DNA from: Cytophagales bacterium
GTDB taxonomy: Bacteria > Bacteroidota > Bacteroidia > Cytophagales > Spirosomataceae
Direction: 5' to 3'
NCBI GenBank assembly: GCA_024742395.1
Contig: JANSYO010000002.1
Location: forward strand, 102,172 to 166,171
Length of the DNA stretch: 64,000 bases
This document shows, piece by piece, positions 62,247-64,000 of the stretch. The notes beneath the pieces are model-generated. The model ran no database searches. It was not told the DNA's origin and saw nothing but the letters and a program-made list of their open reading frames with translations. The translations under genes were made by a program, and so were the position numbers. Numbering within the stretch: the stretch's first letter is position 1; the number at the start of each line of letters is the position of its first letter.

Positions 62247-63533
62247 TTAGGCAACATTTTTTTCAAGCCAAAACTTTTGAAGTTTTTTGGCGTGCTCTGT
62301 TGGTGTAATTTTTAAATACTTTAAAAATGCCTTTTCTGTTTTATGTCCAGTAATTTGCATTATTGAATGCGAAGGGAAACCCGCTAGGTATTGATTAGTG
62401 GCAAAGCTTCTTCTGCAAGTATGGGATTGCATTAATTCATATTTCTTTTTGGTTACAATCACCATTTTCCCTCCTTTTGTGTAACTTATAGTGTTCTCTT
62501 CATCAATTTTCGCCATTTTCCCTAACTCCTTTAAGTATTCATTCATTTTTTGATTACTCATAGGTAAAGGCAATGAATTGTTCGTAACACCCTTATATCT
62601 TTCCATTATTGACACAACTTGACTATGAATAGGTATTACAACTTCTACCTTTGTTTTTTGAGTAAGGAGAGTTATAAAGCCAGACTTAATATTATTTTCA
62701 GATATTTTAGTAAAATCGGAAAATCTTAAACCTGTCCAACAGCCTACGATAAATAGATCTCTAACCTTCTCTAATCTTTTGTTGTTTGATAATTCTAAAT
62801 TAAATAGAGTCTCGATCTCCTTTGTATTTAGGTATATTGAATCGGTCTTTTCTGAAACACCCTTGAACTTTTCAGCAGAAAAATTTTCCATGTAGCCACG
62901 TGAGTTAGCTTCAAGAAAAAATGTTTTTAAAGTTCTTATGTGTTTACCAACTGTATTGGTGGAAAAATTCTTTTCTTTTATGAGAAACTCTTGAAACTTG
63001 ACATAGAAGTAATAATCAATATTTTGATAATTAAACGGTTTGTTTTTAAAGTTTAAGTCAACAAATTCAAGAAGTTGTCTATATGCTTGTCTATAAACAC
63101 GAATAGTATTAATTTTTAATGGTTTACCAGTTTGTGGGTTTAATTTGGTTTCGCATTCTGAAAGGTATGTTTCTATAAATTGAATTAAAGTTGGTTTCGA
63201 ATCAAATTCTTTTTTTAAACCAGGGTTCAACGTTTCCTTTAATAAATTTCTATAATTCTCCCTACTTGGATATTGTTGATCATTATCATTCAGATAGATT
63301 CTTAATATATCCTCTGCAAGAGCTTTTAGCTTTCTTAAACGAGTATTAAACTCAGGATGGTTAGGTAAGATTTTAGACCTTCTAACCTCTTGATTTTTAA
63401 AGTCCCAGTATTTTGGCTCTATCTTTTCCCCTGTTGGTATTTTTATTCTGTTATTGCAATAATGGACATACAAAACAATCGGAGTGGGTTTAACAGATAT
63501 TTTATCTCTTAAGTAAAAGTTATATGTTGCCAT
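62247..63533 (-). CDS. int: Tyrosine-type site-specific integrase
   Basis: A 428-residue recombinase that inserts and excises the element at tRNA-Phe. An arm-binding N-terminal domain (NFYLRDKISVKPTPIVLYVH) and a SAM-like core-binding domain precede the catalytic domain. The catalytic set is Arg in GCWTGLRFSDF, His371 and Arg374 in HTCR, His397 in GHK and Tyr406 in FLKYLKI, all present. It reads away from the right end, the usual place near att. GGGGACA repeats lie 46-64 bp upstream, within its promoter region. Confidence 0.94.
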   Translation of the reverse strand: MATYNFYLRDKISVKPTPIVLYVHYCNNRIKIPTGEKIEPKYWDFKNQEVRRSKILPNHPEFNTRLRKLKALAEDILRIYLNDNDQQYPSRENYRNLLKETLNPGLKKEFDSKPTLIQFIETYLSECETKLNPQTGKPLKINTIRVYRQAYRQLLEFVDLNFKNKPFNYQNIDYYFYVKFQEFLIKEKNFSTNTVGKHIRTLKTFFLEANSRGYMENFSAEKFKGVSEKTDSIYLNTKEIETLFNLELSNNKRLEKVRDLFIVGCWTGLRFSDFTKISENNIKSGFITLLTQKTKVEVVIPIHSQVVSIMERYKGVTNNSLPLPMSNQKMNEYLKELGKMAKIDEENTISYTKGGKMVIVTKKKYELMQSHTCRRSFATNQYLAGFPSHSIMQITGHKTEKAFLKYLKITPTEHAKKLQKFWLEKNVA

Positions 63534-63578
63534 TTGTAGGAATGTTTTATTTAAAGTTACATTCTTATTTTCAAAAAA

Positions 63579-63597
63579 GGGGACAATTTAGGGGACA
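63579..63597 (+). repeat. Right arm repeats of the element
   Basis: GGGGACA occurs at 63579-63585 and 63591-63597, 12 bp apart, matching the pair near the left end. They overlap the integrase promoter region, so binding could also control int. Confidence 0.55.
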
Positions 63598-63715
63598 CTT
63601 TTTCTTACTCTCAGTTTGTTTTACATATTCTTATCTTGTCCTTAATTACTGCTATGGGCTCTGTTTTGTAATATAAGAAAAGACTAGAGAAAGTTAGAAT
63701 ATATAGGTTTGGGTA

Positions 63716-63733
63716 CGTCCATCACCACCACTT
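63716..63733 (+). repeat. Right attachment site (attR)
   Basis: CGTCCATCACCACCACTT, an exact copy of the tRNA-Phe 3' end. It marks the right boundary of the element. The 118 bp between it and the right arm repeats hold nothing recognisable. Confidence 0.88.
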
Positions 63734-63736
63734 CAA

Positions 63737-63764
63737 AAGGTCAGCAGTAATGCTGGCCTTTTTT
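63737..63764 (+). terminator. Displaced ancestral terminator of tRNA-Phe
   Basis: AAGGTCAGC (63737-63745) pairs with GCTGGCCTT (63752-63760) with one G-T pair, followed by a T run. It lies 4 bp past attR, the position expected for the tRNA terminator before insertion. Confidence 0.7.
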
Positions 63765-63812
63765 GTTTTAAGATATTTATCTCCCTGGAATTCAATTTAT
63801 TCATATAAAGCA

Positions 63813-63854
63813 GCATCCCCTCCAGGGAGGGGTGGCCGCAGGTCGGGGTGGGTT
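63813..63854. repeat. GC-rich intergenic repeat
   Basis: A 42-bp island that is strikingly GC-rich. CCCCTCC (63817-63823) pairs with GGAGGGG (63826-63832), and GGTCGGGGTGGG follows. Similar C/G-tract hairpins recur between genes in Bacteroidota genomes, so this is likely a dispersed repeat. No other copy is in this window. Confidence 0.5.
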
Positions 63855-63861
63855 TATTAGG

Positions 63862-63996
63862 ATCAAGTCAAAAAGTTGTGGAGGACTGAGTAAATTCTGA
63901 GCTTTGTGAAAAGAGAAGAAATTAAGCTATCGAAACATCATTAGAGCTACTGAAGTTATTTCTGCCATCGCTATTGGTAGATAACTTTGACTTGAT
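63862..63996. repeat. Inverted repeat at the window edge
   Basis: ATCAAGTCAAA (63862-63872) is repeated inverted as TTTGACTTGAT (63986-63996), 135 bp end to end. It may be a small non-autonomous mobile element or part of a longer structure cut by the window. No protein frame was found inside. Confidence 0.35.
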
Positions 63997-64000
63997 AAGG

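Larger units (their letters stand above)
57730..63733. mobile_element. Integrative element in tRNA-Phe (about 6.0 kb)
   Basis: The element is bounded by an exact 18-bp direct repeat of the tRNA-Phe 3' end (57730-57747 and 63716-63733). Its genes are a tyrosine integrase next to the right end, an unknown 313-residue protein, an excisionase-like HTH, a small probable winged-helix protein, a replication-initiator-like protein, and three short cargo genes at the left. There is no relaxase, transfer gene or phage structural gene, so it is probably a small satellite or mobilisable island that depends on another element, if still mobile. Its coding sequence is more AT-rich than its surroundings by eye. 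Confidence 0.85.

Overview
The window is a 64 kb piece of a low-GC Bacteroidota chromosome, most likely a gliding member of the Cytophagales. The evidence is a GldJ-type lipoprotein, a type IX secretion sorting domain, a TonB receptor paired with a DUF4249 lipoprotein, a DUF5686 protein, a DUF4175 protein, the long NagB/PIG-L fusion typical of this phylum, and promoters with the Bacteroidota -7 box TAnnTTTG. The exact genus cannot be read from the sequence.

Layout. 1-6.7 kb: a DEAD-box helicase tail, a TPR protein, a barrel protein and a large repetitive lipoprotein, then nudK divergent from a DeoR regulator, and a lipoprotein gene broken by two frameshifts. 6.7-20.3 kb: an M3 oligoendopeptidase, an AAA/DUF4143 ATPase preceded by three 19-bp operator-like repeats, YgiQ, a GH43-like secreted protein, a PQQ-type sugar dehydrogenase, DUF5686, dxr, an RluA-type pseudouridine synthase and an unlisted 58-residue membrane protein. 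20.5-32.9 kb: nagB, a TonB receptor with DUF4249, menB, a small accessory patch with decayed sequence, DUF4174, an aldehyde dehydrogenase, two tandem PPK2 polyphosphate kinases and accD.

32.9-46 kb: a MORN metalloprotease, a TPR protein, a 399-bp AT-rich non-coding gap carrying several DnaA-box-like 9-mers, an Ig-like lipoprotein, mnmG (gidA), a DUF4175 protein, exonuclease III and comF. CACGTG-centred parS-like palindromes lie at 34.26 kb and in the mnmG leader (39.99 and 40.03 kb). Together with mnmG this makes the region a good candidate for the chromosomal replication origin. 45-57.5 kb: gldJ, mfd, a third PPK2 (class III type), msrA, a DUF1501/DUF1800 pair with a sorting domain, anmK, and a membrane Fe-S oxidoreductase behind a perfect palindromic operator.

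57.7-63.7 kb: a small integrative element inserted in the 3' end of a tRNA-Phe gene. It is bounded by an 18-bp direct repeat and carries, from right to left, a tyrosine integrase, an unknown 313-residue protein, an excisionase-like HTH protein, a small probable winged-helix protein, a replication-initiator-like protein and three short unknown cargo genes. Both ends hold paired GGGG(T)ACA repeats at 12-bp spacing, probably integrase arm sites. The ancestral tRNA terminator appears to have been pushed to the far side of the element. Beyond it are a GC-rich repeat and an incomplete inverted-repeat structure that runs to the window edge.

No CRISPR array, rRNA or IS transposase was seen.
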